Position numbers and translations under genes: made by a program. From contig CAUWAG010000012.1 in assembly GCA_963556695.1 (NCBI GenBank), forward strand, positions 62,001-126,000: a stretch of DNA of 64,000 bases, given 5' to 3'. The notes beneath the pieces are model-generated. The model saw only the letters and a program-made list of their open reading frames with translations, made no database searches and had not been told where the DNA came from. This DNA comes from Anthostomella pinea. Taxonomy: Eukaryota > Ascomycota > Sordariomycetes > Xylariales > Xylariaceae. Every line of letters begins with the position of its first letter. Within the stretch, counting starts at the first letter, position 1. Shown in pieces: positions 44,601 to 57,839 of the stretch.

Positions 44601-45791
44601 CTGCAGTATGCGGCACGGTAGTCTCGATCGATGCCGGTGATCATCCTGATCATTGACTTCATGTGAGGGTTTGCAAGTCATAATCATCACTAAATAGGTC
44701 CATAGTGAAGAAACTCCCCTCCATAAAGCTACTGAAGACTTGTGCTTGCGATTGTGTCCCAGAGTCTTCCCAAATATGTCTTTAATCAGAGCGCATTCCT
44801 GGGATAGCATTCATGACAAGGTTCCACATTGACCATGAAAGAAGTTGTGGTGATTACCCCTTTTCGCTTGACGGATCCGCTCCAACACAAGGGCATTTCA
44901 CGGACGGCGCTCTGAATCAGAGACCTTGTACGTAAGAGTTAGATCTAATATCTATCTAGCCAAATGCGCTGGGCAGCTAAGTACCGGAAAGCAACATCGC
45001 AAGGCACAGTTAGGAAAGAGCGTGATCATCAGGTCCGAAGGCCCTCGCCACTTCGATAGGCATGTCAATTCGGCCGGGCAAGAGGCACAATGTAGACAAG
45101 ACATACCACACCACAACCTGAATGTAGGGCTCCGATTAATACGTATAGTGCTTTACTATACCGGTATTATTACCACACCCCGTATAATACCGCCATACCC
45201 ATAGTTAAGGTCGTATTAATCCCGTATAGTGCTGTATAGTGAAAGTCACACCTAAATATACTGGTGCAGACCTATAGAACTCCGACCGTAGCCATTACAA
45301 CCTAGACCAGATGGACCAGAGAGACAGAAATACCTTTGGGTGGGTGTACATTGGGTGCCCTGGCAGGTACCATGGTCGCAAGGCACCGCAGCCCGGGGGT
45401 TTGCCACCTGGAAGGGGCACCTTAGTACCCGAACAACCCCTGTATATACCCGGAACCCCGGTTATTCCGTTCCGCCATACGTATAGTTGCGAAAATACCG
45501 GTATTATATTCGTATAATACGTATAATACACTATACGTATACACTATACGTACTTTAAAAATCGGAGCCCTTCCTGAATGGGATTAAGCAGCAATTTGTG
45601 GCTTTGACCAATTCGTAGCACTTTAGTAACTGCCTCCTCCCAGCTCACGTTGGCCACTTGCTGCTGTCGCGACTGGAACCCGAGGAACCCGGAGAGTATG
45701 CTCCCACGAACGTGGGACTATACATTCACATGCTTGGCAAATGCTGACATTAAGGTATGTGCAATATCTACACCGAACCAAGGACCACCAT
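44601..45791. other. intergenic region carrying a GTATA-rich element
   Basis: No gene is visible in these 1.2 kb. The interval contains the repeat element at 45140-45552, described separately. The last part covers the 3' flank of the phosphomannose isomerase gene, which ends here on the minus strand. Confidence 0.55.
45140..45552. mobile_element. small GTATA-rich element with inverted ends (MITE-like)
   Basis: The left end TACGTATAGTG (45140-45150) is the exact reverse complement of CACTATACGTA (45542-45552). Near each end lies the 13-mer ATACCGGTATTAT (45158-45170 and 45495-45507), in direct orientation and containing a palindrome, and CCGCCATAC with ATAGTT recurs at about 45190 and 45472. 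The ends are AT-rich and the centre is GC-rich. TTAA abuts the left end (45136-45139) and occurs two bases beyond the right end (45555-45558), so a TTAA target is possible. There is no coding capacity, so it would be non-autonomous. The family is not identified. Confidence 0.5.
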
Positions 45792-47214
45792 CTAGATAAC
45801 AGCCATGTGGATCTGCATGCCCTTCTGACTCTCCCACTGGACCGAGACGCCCGGGGCGACGAAGAAGATGTAGCCCGTCTTCAGTTGGAACTCCTGCCCC
45901 TCTGCCTTCATGAGTCCCTCGCCGGACGTGACGATCATGACGCCCGGTCCCTCGCAAGCCTTCAGTTCCTCTGTGTCTCCAGCGCTCAGGTCCGCCTTGA
46001 ACATGTCGAACTCGTTCATGGGCGGCTTATAGACCACGGTCTTGCCGTTTTTACTCTTCTCGCTCTTCTGACTTGGGAGGATGACATCTTCTTTGCTGTG
46101 GGCTTTGAAGGTTAGGGTGTTCGCAAACATGTCGACGTTGTTGCGGTCGGCTGGGGGGCAGAAGCCAACATTCAACACGTTGTTCGATCTCGCCACTGCG
46201 TCTGTGGTCAGTTTTACTCCAAGTGCATCGTGGGCAGTACATAAGATGGAGAAGGACCCTCCTCATTCTACACCAATATGTTCACCTGATCACGAAAAAG
46301 AAGGAGGCATGAGGCAACCAGATGTTGGGTGTACTTACTGCACTCGACGATATCTCCAGAAAGGTACGCATGGATTCCGTCGGCGGGGATGTAAATGGCG
46401 TCACCTGCCTGGAAGACCATGAAGTTCATACACAGGAGAGCGACGAGACTGCCAGCATCTTCCGGGCCATATTGATCTTGGAGACGAGGGAGAAGGTCCA
46501 ATATGTATGATGCGTCACCGAGTTCGCTCTTCGGTATCTTCGAAAGCTCAGTCTGGACCTTCTTGACTGTTTGCAGATCCGCCTTGAGCATGTTCTTGGT
46601 CACACTGCGCAACGTCTCATTCGTCCACTTGTCAGCCGCATCCGGGTTGAACTGCTGGAGCGGCTGCAGCTTGAATAGAGGCGCGATCTCATCCAGGGGC
46701 TTGAAGCCAGCGAACACCTCAAACTTGGAGAGGGCCACGGCAATCTCGGGCTTGTGGTTAGGATCTGTGAAGTTTTCGGGATCCTTCTTGTGAAGCTTGG
46801 TTGCGAGGTCCTTGTTAGGGTGAATCTGCAGCGGCAGTGCCTTGGCGATGGACAAGATCTGGAAGTCATAAGCACGCCTATCACCTTGTATGAGAAGAGG
46901 GGCTCCGTCGGCGGTCTCACCTTGGGTAGGAAGGGCAGTTGGGCATCGTAGTGCTCGATGACCTTCTTGCCCAGCAGCTGCTTCTTGTTGGCCTGGAGGA
47001 CGTCGGAGAGCAGCTCGCCAGTCTCGAGCTTGCGGGCGGGGAAGTCGTTGTAGTCCCCAAACCACATCTCTGAGTAGTAATGCGACGGCTCTATCTTGAA
47101 GTCGGTGCCCGGTGTCTGAGCACAGAGGCGGGCTGCCAGCGAGTCGTTGCCCTTCTTGCCCCACGGGTACTCATTGCAGGTCCCGGACAGCTGGAAGACG
47201 AGCTGCTGCGACAT
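45792..47214 (-). CDS. pmi1: mannose-6-phosphate isomerase (phosphomannose isomerase type I)
   Basis: This zinc enzyme interconverts fructose-6-phosphate and mannose-6-phosphate, feeding GDP-mannose for protein glycosylation and the cell wall. Three exons on the minus strand (47214-46921, 46858-46339, 46195-45792) give about 405 residues. The N-terminal FQLSGTCNEYPWGKKGNDSL and the metal-site segment KALPLQIHPNKDLA with DPNHKPEIAVAL (Gln, His and Glu ligands) are clear. The next conserved stretch AIYIPADGIHAYLSGDIVECM, with the second His, is joined by the second intron to ARSNNVLNVGFCPPADRNNV, the fungal form of the substrate loop. The last 100 residues form the C-terminal cupin-like part. 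The gene is intact. Confidence 0.94.
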
Positions 47215-48483
47215 GGCTGGTTGATCTTGGGATGGGCGTTTGGAGGGAGGGATGGTAACAGTATCAAATTGGTGATACTTGGTTCAGCGGTACTGGGATG
47301 GAATGGGAGCAATGGAACACTTGAAGTTGATCAATTGACTATAGTTTCTCTGGCTATGAAGACACATTTGCACGCGGCATCCTGTACGATATGTAAGGTG
47401 AGAATTCCTTAAAAACCACCCGCATCGTGATGTTCGGATGTCGTCATAGATGAGGCGATTGCTGAGGTGAGGCCGACTTACGCACTCAAGGTCATGTCAT
47501 ATTAGTGGGTTTGAGGGGTGGCAGTGGGAGAGCTGGAGAGTTTGTCCCGCCGACCGTTGAATCGCTGATCAGTGATGGCCGCGACGTTCAGAGTTATCTC
47601 AGAAGCTCAGACCGTCACGTGCGGCACCTTTTCAAGCGAAATGACGGTCTGCTTTTGGAGGAGATAAGCTCAGAGGGCGCGGGCGCTTGGACGTCTACCG
47701 AGCCGGATCTGCAGTGGGCGATAGCCCCTGAGACCCCTGTGAGGATTGCCCCTGCCAGCTCCGGCTGTGCGCACAGTCCAGGCCAGGAGTCAAGTGGCTG
47801 GGCGGATGGGTCGTTCCGGCTGCACATCAAGCAAGCCAAGGGACAACTGGAACTCTGGAAAGAAAGAAAGTTCTGTCACATCGATCAGGGCTGCGGCTGA
47901 GAACTATAACATGTTCCTATACAGAATATACAGCATGTATACTCACGAGACCTCTGTAAGTCCAGAATTGGAAGGGTTCATCCACTCGGCTGTCCCAAGA
48001 GAGACTGACCTGGAATTCACCCAAGACCCAAGAGGATCACGATTGGTCACTGATCACCAAACTGCATGCGGTGGGTGGCACTTGTGAGGAGGAGCCAGCA
48101 CGCTAACGAATGCCCTCCCTCTTCAGGCCTGGTCAATAATAGATAGTCTACGCACGATGGTCCTCTCAACCGGCTAGAGGTATTTGATACCTGCATTCCA
48201 GCTGTCTGCTTTCGTGTACTCCTGGCTCTAGCGTCCAGCTGGGGAGGCCTCTAGGCTCGGTGACTCCAGCCATCGACGTCATCTGCCCTCAGCTCTGAGT
48301 CCCAAAAGCCCCCAACCATCATGCTGGGCAGGAGACGCGAGACAGGAGAGTCAAGACAGGTCTGCCAAGGAAATCCCTGGATTCCCACGTCGAGTTCCTC
48401 TCTTTTTCGTGATCCTCTGTTACCCGTGTTTTCGTGTCCTTTGATCTTACGTGCTTTCCCGCGCACATCAGCCTTCCGCCAAA
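47215..48483. other. divergent intergenic region
   Basis: About 1.27 kb lie between the divergent starts of the isomerase gene and the DUF3292 gene. No supported gene or repeat is visible. Confidence 0.45.
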
Positions 48484-50865
48484 ATGTCGTCCGCAGGGGA
48501 AACAGTCGAGGACTCGAGCGGCGCTGCTGCTGTTGGAACTTCCTTGACTGACCTGCTGCCTCTTCCGACTACGACACAACCGGTTAGCGAGCCTGAGAAG
48601 CAAGAGGCTGCGAACAGTTTAGCCGAAGAGCCCACGCTTTCTCACGCGCTTGCCATGGACGATCACGATGAGAAGGGTCTCGCCCAGCAGTATCACGATG
48701 ACGAGGTCGTCGACTTGGGTTGGAACGAGCAGAAGAACCACATCGCTGCTCCCCTGGTCGGCGGCATGAACAATGACGACTTGTGGCTCCTGATCAGACG
48801 ATTCAACAAGGTGCGACACCTTGCACATACTCCCGAAAAGACACTGATTTGATACAGCAAATCTATCATGTCAGAGAGGTTCAGAATGCGGTACCGGGCA
48901 ACTTGGATCTCAACGTGGCCGATGAGGAGGAATTCTCTCCAGACAAGTTACGCGCAACTGTCGAGAGGTTCTACATGACGTAAGTAGCCGACATGAAAGA
49001 CAGCCTGTCTCCCCTGTCTCCCACCCTCATCTGTCCTGGAACTCGGCAAGTTGCCTTTGTGCACCTCGCACCAAGACACGGGTTGGCGCGCCCATTCACT
49101 CCACCGCCATCTCCAAACCTCAATGAGATATGCGCTGACTGGTGTTGGTATAGTGTCATCATCGGACTTCTAGCTGCCGTTAAGCACGTGGCTCGGCTCC
49201 GTTCGTGGCGCGAGAGTCGCCGGACCGCCGGCTTTTGCACTGTAAGGACATCTGACGAGGGACGACCGTCCACTGCTACATGTTGCATACTAAGCTGTAC
49301 TTCTCCTACAGGCATACTTCGTAGCATGGATATTGGACCTCATTACCCCTCTGGCTGCGCTGACATTGATTACCTTGATCGTCTACCCACCCTCACGAGG
49401 CTTCCTCTTCCCACCTGCGCCTATTGCACTGGTGGACAGCAAGTCGGGCGGAATGCAGAAGCCCAAGGCTGGCGTTCTTGGAAGCCACGACAGTGCAACC
49501 GGTGCACCAGAGAACCATAAGGGCGAAGCTGTCGAGAAGGAGGCCAAAAACTTCTTTAACGGTTTCACCTCTGTAGTCATTACAAGCGCCACAGGCAAGC
49601 ACCCACAAGCTGACCCCGAGACTCCTATCGGCGGCTCTCCGGATGATGCTGTTCCTGATCCCACGGGTCTCGCTGTGTCAGCTGCAGAAGCCAAAGATGC
49701 CGCTGCGGGCGGGCAACCAGGGTCGAAGCACGACAAGACCAAGGTGCCCATGGAGAACATGATATGGAACAAGATGCGCCCTATCATGCATGGAATTACT
49801 GATGTTGCCGATACCTATGAACGTTTCGCAAACGCTCTGTCGCCGACTGCTCCATTTCCACAGGATCTGTACAGACTCAGACTGGCCGGCCTGGTCGTAC
49901 CCCTGCTATTGGTTTCCTTCTTCGTGAGCTCGTACATGTTCATGAAAGGTGTCACATTCGGGGCAGGGTTTGGTTTCTTTGGAGACCCCGTCATCACCAG
50001 GGGTCTGGAGTGGCTCAATCGACGGTATCCCGCGTGGCAGAAATTACTAGAGATGCGCAACACAGTTCTCAAGGGCGTCCCGACCAATGCGCAGCTCACC
50101 ATCACACTGCTCCGGATAGGCGAGGCGAACAAAGCTCCCCTCCCACCGCCACCTCATATCAAAGAGCCTCCACCAGAGCGACCTGCTGAAATAACAGATT
50201 CAGAGCTGAGAGCCACAGGGGCAGAGGCACCACTCAACGCCACCGAGGAGGAATTGGAGGCCGCGATGGAACATGACCCACGTACTGCGCACGAAACTGA
50301 TGGCCCGGATATTGATGCCGCCAAAGGGACGAAACACGGCAGGAAAACCAGCAAGATTATGGGACTCTTCAAGGGATCCGCGAAGGGAGCAGTGAAGGCT
50401 GTTATTACTGGCGACGCAGCACGCGCAAAGATCGGCTCCCACCACGCTCGTAACCGTCTCGGTGCCACGCTGCGAGTGAAAGAAGACCTTGTTTCTGGCC
50501 CTGTTGACTTCAAGGCCCGGTACAAGGGACACAAGGGCAATGTTTACATCACAACCAAGTCCACCATCCCCGCTGTGGCATTTAGCACGGATGCAACCAT
50601 AGAGAAGATTGGCAGCGATGATCGCGAGGACCTTCACCCTCAATGGACGGTTGCTATTGGTGATATTAGAGACCTGAAGAAGATAGGTGGTTTTGGCTGG
50701 AAGGCCAAGATGGTAGTGGGCTGGACACTTGGTAGAGAGGTCGCGGACGGCCTTGAGATCACAGATAGGACGGGGACTGTGAGGCGCATAACGGCGGTGC
50801 CGCTGCGGGATGAACTGTTCAATCGTCTCATAGCCATTGGGGGTCAGAAGTGGGAAGCCTGGTGA
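48484..50865 (+). CDS. DUF3292 membrane protein
   Basis: Four exons (48484-48810, 48858-48979, 49154-49241, 49312-50865) give about 696 residues. The N-terminus is acidic, followed by VVDLGWNEQKNHIAAPLVGG and NDDLWLLIRRFNKQIYHV, the start of the conserved DUF3292 region. Hydrophobic segments include FVAWILDLITPLAALTLITL and LRLAGLVVPLLLVSFFVSSY, the latter followed by KGVTFGAGFGFFGDPVITRG. The C-terminal third has a GRAM-like beta-rich region (GNVYITTKSTIPAVAFSTD, GGFGWKAKMVVGWTLG). The family is confined to filamentous fungi and has no settled function. An endomembrane location is suggested by the helices and the GRAM-like part, which is inference. Confidence 0.88.
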
Positions 50866-51483
50866 GAGGCACCGCAAAACCCGGCACAACTTAGCGTAGC
50901 TAATATAGTCCCAGTACTAAAGCATGGGCCGCCTAATCCCCGACTATGACCGAGTCATTGAAGCTATCACACTAACTGGCCGTGTCGTTCAAGTACGGTT
51001 CTAATCGACACAGACCAGATCTGGTTTTCTTTTAGCCTGCTATCCAGCCCGTCGTATAACAATGGTGCCGCGCTATCGAAGTACGCCTACGTTGTCGTTC
51101 CTATGGCTCGTCCGCCCGTGTCGTCAATCAAGCTAGACTGCTTTCATGTGTCTCGAGGAACAGTGCGCGGGAGTTGGACAGCTTGTTGTCGGGAACCCCG
51201 GAAGGCAGGTCGTCGCGAGGTCGTCGACCGGTAGAGATACACGCTATGGAGATACGTCAGGCAGACAGAGCTGTAAGGACGAATTCGGACAGACAGAGCT
51301 ATATCCGCCAAGCCTGCCAACCAGTCATTAGAGAGAAGCTGCTTCGGTGACGTGTGTTGGAATGCTTTGTCTCACTAGGTAGATCATTACTACAAGCGAC
51401 GCTACGGCGACATGATAGTCAGAACGAAATCGCCACAGTACTCGCATGTCCTTCCGGTTCACTTCCACTCTGGAAGAACACCG
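50866..51483. other. intergenic region
   Basis: These 620 bases contain no supported gene. The 12-base phrase GACAGAGCT with its flank recurs at about 51265 and 51293. Confidence 0.45.
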
Positions 51484-52299
51484 TCAATCACGATGCTCAG
51501 CAGCGGAAATCTCCACGTCGGTCCTTGGGCAGAAGTGACTGAGATCACCAACAGGAAGCCTGAGCGTTAGACGCATCTCGCCCGCCATGATGATGAAGCA
51601 CATATACCACCCCAAAGCCGCCACAACGAACAGTAATGGAGAGCCAGAAGACGGAGAAGAGGCCCATTACCATCACTTGGGTGCGTTAGTAGGTGTTGCG
51701 TATCTTCCTCGTTTGGGATGGGATGGAGAGGGCCAGAGGGTGTGGCTTGCTTGGCCAGACAACTGTGCTCTTCGGACGCTGACGAACCCCAAAAGAAGGG
51801 AGGAACAAGGGAAGGGACAAGAAGCCATGCTTGCGACTGACTTGGGAAGAAGTTGCCCATAATCCACTCAAACACCATGGCAAACGTCAACAGCACAGGC
51901 CCGACGAAGAAGAATATGCCCACGACGGGTGACGCCCCCTCGGCACCGCCCCATCCCATGAGCACCATTGCGAACGTAAAGGTCGATATCACGAATCTAG
52001 CCGGGGTCAGAACTCGTATCCTATCACAGCTATGGCCGAATCTGAGAGGCTCACCCCACAAAGCCCAGTGCTGTCGGGTTGGCGAATCGCCTGTTGTAGT
52101 CGCTGTGCATGGGAACCTTCGGGGTGAGATATAGCTGGCTTGTGTTAGTCGCCGAACAAATGACCACCGAGATCACGATGGCAGATCCAGATACCTTCTC
52201 GAACAGCTCCGGAGGCATCGTCACGCTCGTGTCCGTCCTGTGCAGACCCTTCTCCATGTCGTGATCGCTCGAGATAGTTGCCCCTCCGTGGTGTGCCAT
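51484..52299 (-). pseudogene. internally deleted acetate transporter (Gpr1/Fun34/YaaH, Ady2-like)
   Basis: The minus strand opens with MAHHGGATISSDHDMEKG and, after an intron, PELFEK joins LYLTPKVPMHSDYNRRFANP. A second intron then leads to FVISTFTFAMVLMGWGGAEG, PVVGIFFFVGPVLLTFAMVF and EWIMGNFFP. A third intron leads to MVMGLFSVFWLS. There the usual GMLQLPTLG-to-fifth-helix region, roughly 100 residues, is missing. In another frame the end of the family follows at once: LLFVVAALGWYMCFIIMAGE and then LTLRLPVGDLSHF, with a stop at 51484-51486. The protein would lose two or three helices and change frame at the junction, so it cannot be a normal six-helix carrier. Confidence 0.78.
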
Positions 52300-53392
52300 C
52301 TTGGATCGATGCTAGCAGCGAGCGGCTGGACAGGCGTAAACCAACTAGAGCGGAGAGACTGGATCTCGGGACAAGCTGATAATGATTTCACTCTCGGTTC
52401 CTCGTCCGCCCCATGGCTTTCGTAGTTGGACAGAGTATTAGCTATAGACAGACATCCCTGTGTCAACCTGCGTGTCTAAGAGATCCGTAATACACTGCCA
52501 AGCCGTGTTACAGCATCACCACCGCGGACGCTGCCACCCTTCCAAAGCACACCACAACCTACATGACAGGATCGATACTGTCGATCCCCGCAGCACACAT
52601 CTATGGAGTCTGCAGCGGCAGCCCGTTGTTTGGTAATCACTGCCGGCGCCAAGGCATGCGGGTTGCCAATGTACGAGCCGCAGGTGCAACCCAGTGTGCG
52701 GGGAAAAACTTGTGAATGCTTACGAAGCTGGCCATCAGTCCCTGGATTCACCTGAATTTCACCTTGCGACGCGCTTTGGTTGGACGGGCCGCTACTTTCA
52801 GGGCCCGTGGGCGCGGGAACGGGTCGGTGGAGGGTCGGACATGGCGCGTTCTTCGTGCTACGTCTGGTGTCGATACGATTGCATTGGGAATATCGATCCC
52901 GTATTTGAGGGTTGTTGCAGAATAACGGATTTGATCGAGACGTGTGTGGAGTGGTCCCATTGGTAAGTTAGGCATATCTTGTGCGGCTTGAACCAAGATG
53001 ACGGTGAACCGGGCGTGAGTTGAATCCAGGCTGGCAGCTCGCCGCTTGACGAATCGATCTCACAACTCAAGGTTACACTTATGAAATGAAGAGTCTTCCC
53101 GGAAGCTTCAAACGTAGCAACTGTCGTGACTCTCGATGACACAGACCTCGACCAACGCGTTGCCACGCGCTGTGCTTGACACCAGACAACGGCCCTGCCA
53201 GGCAACACCCAAATGGTCACCACAACGGATCCCTTTCACCCCTTTCAACCGCCTTCAGCCCTTTCACATGCTGCCAGCTGCAGCCACATCTGGCAGGCAC
53301 CAATATCCCTCACATCCTCGTGACAATCTCGTATGCCAACTGCCGTCAGCTGTCTCGTTCTTCCACCCACCTTCATGGTGACGTGGTTCGTG

Positions 53393-53625
53393 CGTTGCCA
53401 GCCAGCCAGGAGGAAGCCAGTCAGGAGGAAGCCAGCCGAGGAGGAACGCCAGCCAGCCAGCCAGGCGCTGTGGTGTGTGCATTGCCAGCCGGCTACGAGA
53501 CCAGGTATTGTGGTTGGCGCGTTGCCAGCCAGCCACTGGAGGGAGCAGCCAGGAGCCAGCCAGCCAGGAGCCAACCAGGTACGCCAGGGGCCAGGACCTC
53601 AGCCAGCCAGCCGTCGAAGCTGTGG
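53393..53625. repeat. AGCC-rich minisatellite
   Basis: Words such as GCCAGCCAGCCAGG, GGAGGAAGCCAG and GTTGCCAGCCAGCCA recur irregularly over about 230 bases. The phrase GGAGGAAGCCAG(T/C)CAG occurs twice in tandem near 53410-53440. The array is followed directly by the first long-repeat copy. Confidence 0.8.
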
Positions 53626-55020
53626 TGTGTTGACTGACATAAGAAAGGGATGCCGTTGAGGCTCTGGTGTTGCCTCTCGTGAAGCTCTCGCACTCGTCAC
53701 ATATGAAAAGGGGGGTGCCGTGGAGGCTCTGGAGATCTCTTCTACCTGCCGCTGCGTGGCTTTCACTCGTCACTTATTCTGCTGCTGCCTCCGCTGAAGA
53801 GTTCTTCTGGTGCTTCCCCCGCTGAAGAGGTCGCTTCGTGCTGCGTGGCTCGCCATTCGCCACATATCCTGCTCGCTCCAGATAACTCTGTTGCCATCAA
53901 TCGAGCTGTCCATTCGCTCGTGAGGACCTCTCACAGCTACTCGCTTTGTATGTGACGTATCCCGTGGTAGATAATGCCGCCTGCCATCGTCATGGCTCCT
54001 TGGCTCGTGCCTGCCGCCATCGTGGATGGGGGACTCTGCTTCTTCCCGATATTTGTGTTCCTCCGTATCATCGTCGATACGGCGACATACCTAGTCGTCG
54101 GCGGTACGCTCCTTCCTGCTGTGATGGGCCAGCAGCCAAATCTGGCAATAGACCTTCTGCAGTGGTGACACCTTCCCTCGTCCCATTTAGTCGATAATCA
54201 CGGAGGATCTGTGCATGCTTCTGCCTTCAGCGGCTAGAAGACTTCGGTTTGGTGCTCGCCGTGGTGTGACTACCACGCGATTCGGTGCTCGGTGCCCGCT
54301 TCGATTAGAGGACTTGTGCCCGTGCCTCGCTTGAAAGGGCTAGGGCTTGGTTCGGGGGGCGTGCTTCTCTGCCGGGGAAGGGGAAGATGACTGCCAGGCG
54401 CTACAGATGTGATGATTGCGAACGCCGTGAACTTCAGGGTACATCTACGCGCTGAGCTGACTGCTCTGAGCGCCGTGGTCTACAGGGTGAACCAGGTGCT
54501 CGGGTTGACGACCTCTGACGCGCTCTACCGGAGCCGTCTTCCCTGCTGCCACGCGCCGTCGTAGATCGAACTGGCGCCGTGGGCCTCGGGGATGTGATGA
54601 AGCAAAGGGAGTATTTGTCTGCTTCTGCTGGAGATGACGTCTCTTCTGGAGTCGTCTCCTCTGCTAGCGACGCCCTCAGGCTCGCCGTGCCACACGCCAT
54701 GGTGGGTCGAACTCGCGCCATGATCTTCTGGTGCTGCCACGCGCCGCAGATGACTGTTGCGAGCGCTGTGGGCTTGGATAACGTGTCACACGCTATGACT
54801 TGCGTTGTGATCTTCGGGGCAATGAGGTAAGGGGAGTACTCATTTGCTACTGCGCACTCTGGAGCGGTCTCTGCTGGATGACGAGCTCGGGAGCCGCTCC
54901 TCCGCTGGATGACGAGCTCTGGAGCTGCTTCTCCGCTGGCGACGCCCTCGGGCTCGCTGAGACCTCAACGGAGGCACACACACATCCAAGGATGAGGGCG
55001 CTTCGGCGAGCGATGATGGC
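53622..55020. repeat. long diverged repeat, copy A
   Basis: This stretch is collinear with 59934-61090 in the same orientation. Shared phrases in order include GATGCCGTTGAGGCTCTG, TGCCGTGGAGGCTCTGG, CTCGTGAGGA, GCCTGCCATCGT, CCCGATATTT, the GGCTAGAAGACTT block and GATGACTGCCA. Within the copy, modules around GGGAGTA(C/T)T and TCTGCTGGAGATGACG recur at intervals of about 250 bases. It carries no recognisable transposon protein. Confidence 0.65.
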
Positions 55021-55433
55021 TATTATACAGCAATAGAAGCACCAAGGTCCTCGGTCCCGAGCGATGGAGCCCTAACACGAAGATTCGGGAGCCACGGAAG
55101 CCCTTTGATGACGAAGGCACGGAAGAACACCACGGATAGGGCGTCTCAGTAAATATTGAATGCAGTAGCATTGGAGGAAAAGATCTATACAGTAGTACAA
55201 TGGTGACGGGATCGAGCGACCAACTCATCTCGCGCCACGTAACGTCTTTCTCGATGCCTGTTACTCAACGATGCTCTGGGTACCAGCACATGCACCGATC
55301 GATTATGTCTGCCGAGGGCGCAACACCACCGTATGTTCACACGCATGCTTATCCACCGCCATGTGACCCCTGCGCTAGGTCTGGGTCGCGAATGTATGGA
55401 GTGGCGTAGCTTTTAATGTACATGGTTCGGCGC

Positions 55434-56310
55434 TTAGTTCGCGTCAGGCTGGCTGACGATGTAGTCAACGGCTTGGTTGACTGTACAAGTGGTCCCGTGT
55501 CAGTGAACTGTCGTCCGAGATTCCATGGACAGAAAATGCCAAGATAGGAAGTTCTTACCACTGTGAATAGCATCCGCGTCCTTGTCGGGAATCTCAATGC
55601 TGAACTCCTGTTGCGTTCCGTTAGTTAATCCAAATCGTATCCCGATGTTGGTTGTTGGTTGTTGGCTAGGAAGCGCGCCGCTAGGTATGCCCTGCTCCAG
55701 ATTGTAGGTGTTAGAGCGTACCTCTTCTATCGCCATGACGACCTCCACTGTGTCCAAGCTGTCCAGACCAAGGTCATTCGAGAAGTGAGCGGTGGGCTTG
55801 ATCTGGTGAGTGTCAGTACTTGGTTCAAGAATTTGTTGCCGCCTTAGATATGGCTTCGGAGGGTAGGTCGTACGTTACTCGGGTCGTTGACCTGTTGACT
55901 GGGGTTAGCATTCGTTCTAGGTACTAAATGATGGTCCATATGACCATCTATAGGCTCGCCCAATCCTTCCGTAGGGACCTAAAGTCGGACTGATTCGGGC
56001 GTGTTGTTGCCACGAACATGTCTGACCCCGACCTCCAGATTCAAGACCGTAGCATGGCCTTGACAATCTCGCGCTGCCACACGGAAGTACTGACCTTGTC
56101 GAAACCTTGCAGGATACCCATGATCCGGCCCTCAACTTCCTCCTTCTTCAGCCCGCTGGCGGCAGAGTACATCCGCGCGGCATTGATGGCGGCGAATCTT
56201 GGGGCGGGTGCAAATGCAGGTCTGAAAGGGACAACAGCAGCTCGGGCGACGGGTCGAGCAGCGGCGCGGGATGCGACGGCCGCAGTGCGGATCAGAGCTG
56301 TTCGGAACAT
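55434..56310 (-). CDS. acp1: mitochondrial acyl carrier protein (complex I subunit, NDUFAB1/ACP1)
   Basis: This small protein carries acyl chains on 4'-phosphopantetheine for mitochondrial type II fatty acid and lipoate synthesis and is also a structural subunit of complex I. Five exons on the minus strand (56310-56095, 55891-55874, 55802-55722, 55607-55559, 55480-55434) give about 136 residues. The N-terminal 45 residues are Ala/Arg-rich, a mitochondrial presequence. The pantetheine site is LGLDSLDTVEVVMAIEEEF with Ser near residue 93, followed by SIEIPDKDADAIHSV. The 18-base second exon encodes only VNDPSN and is required for the family sequence KVNDPSNIKPTAHF. The gene is intact. It lies 0.6 kb downstream of the 23 kDa complex I subunit gene, on the same strand. 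Confidence 0.93.
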
Positions 56311-56911
56311 GACGGTCGAGAAGGGGTCAATTGGCGCGGTATGAGTTGTAGAAGGCGCAGCGTTCTTGTCGTCGAGATGCAGGGCGTGTTGTCGGAGATG
56401 GGGCGAGAGAGACTGTAAGACTGAGCTTCAACGAATGAAGGAGGTCATGATAAATTTCTCGTCCAGATCAACCCGAGCTTGGGTCTGCGGAGCTAAGCAG
56501 CGGTTCGGAGGACAGCTGCACGTGACTGCAACTACGACCGACGGGCCCCGGCGGTCTGCCACCAGCTGCACGATCGGGTGCCAGCTGCTCGACCTACAGA
56601 TAAGAGGCAAACCAAGTGGGAGTCTCGCAGAAAAACCGGCCCACCGGAAAATGACGTTGGGCCATGATCCTATTCTGCCTGACATAATTGTACCATGATA
56701 ATTACGGCTTTCGCGGACCTCGCAGTGTGTCAAAGGAAAATTTGTTACCATCTCTTATGCCCCGCTGTCACCATAGCACATGGGGAGAAGAAGAGGTGGG
56801 CATGTATTCATGTGCCACAAAAGGAAGCGTGTCTTTGGATTTTAGGTAGTATATACAGGGTGCCACAAAGTAATTGGCATAGCACTTGTGGATGCAGTCA
56901 TCTGTGCTCCG
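56311..56911. other. intergenic region between two complex I genes
   Basis: These 600 bases separate the acyl carrier protein start from the end of the 23 kDa subunit gene. They contain no gene and should hold the promoter of the acyl carrier protein gene. Confidence 0.5.

Positions 56912-57839
<928 letters not shown>

Larger units (their letters stand above)
52300..55433. other. repeat-rich interval without genes
   Basis: These 3.1 kb contain a minisatellite (53393-53625) and the first copy of a long diverged repeat (from about 53622 to 55020). Nothing in 52300-53390 reads as a gene. Open frames here are by-products of repeated GC-rich words. Confidence 0.5.

Noticed and set aside
47505..47900. 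131-codon plus-strand frame between the isomerase and DUF3292 genes
   Set aside because: No recognisable domain or splice structure, and composition is like surrounding non-coding DNA.
53245..53773. Minus-strand frames rich in GWL repeats in the minisatellite
   Set aside because: They are translations of the AGCC repeat itself and carry no independent evidence of a gene.
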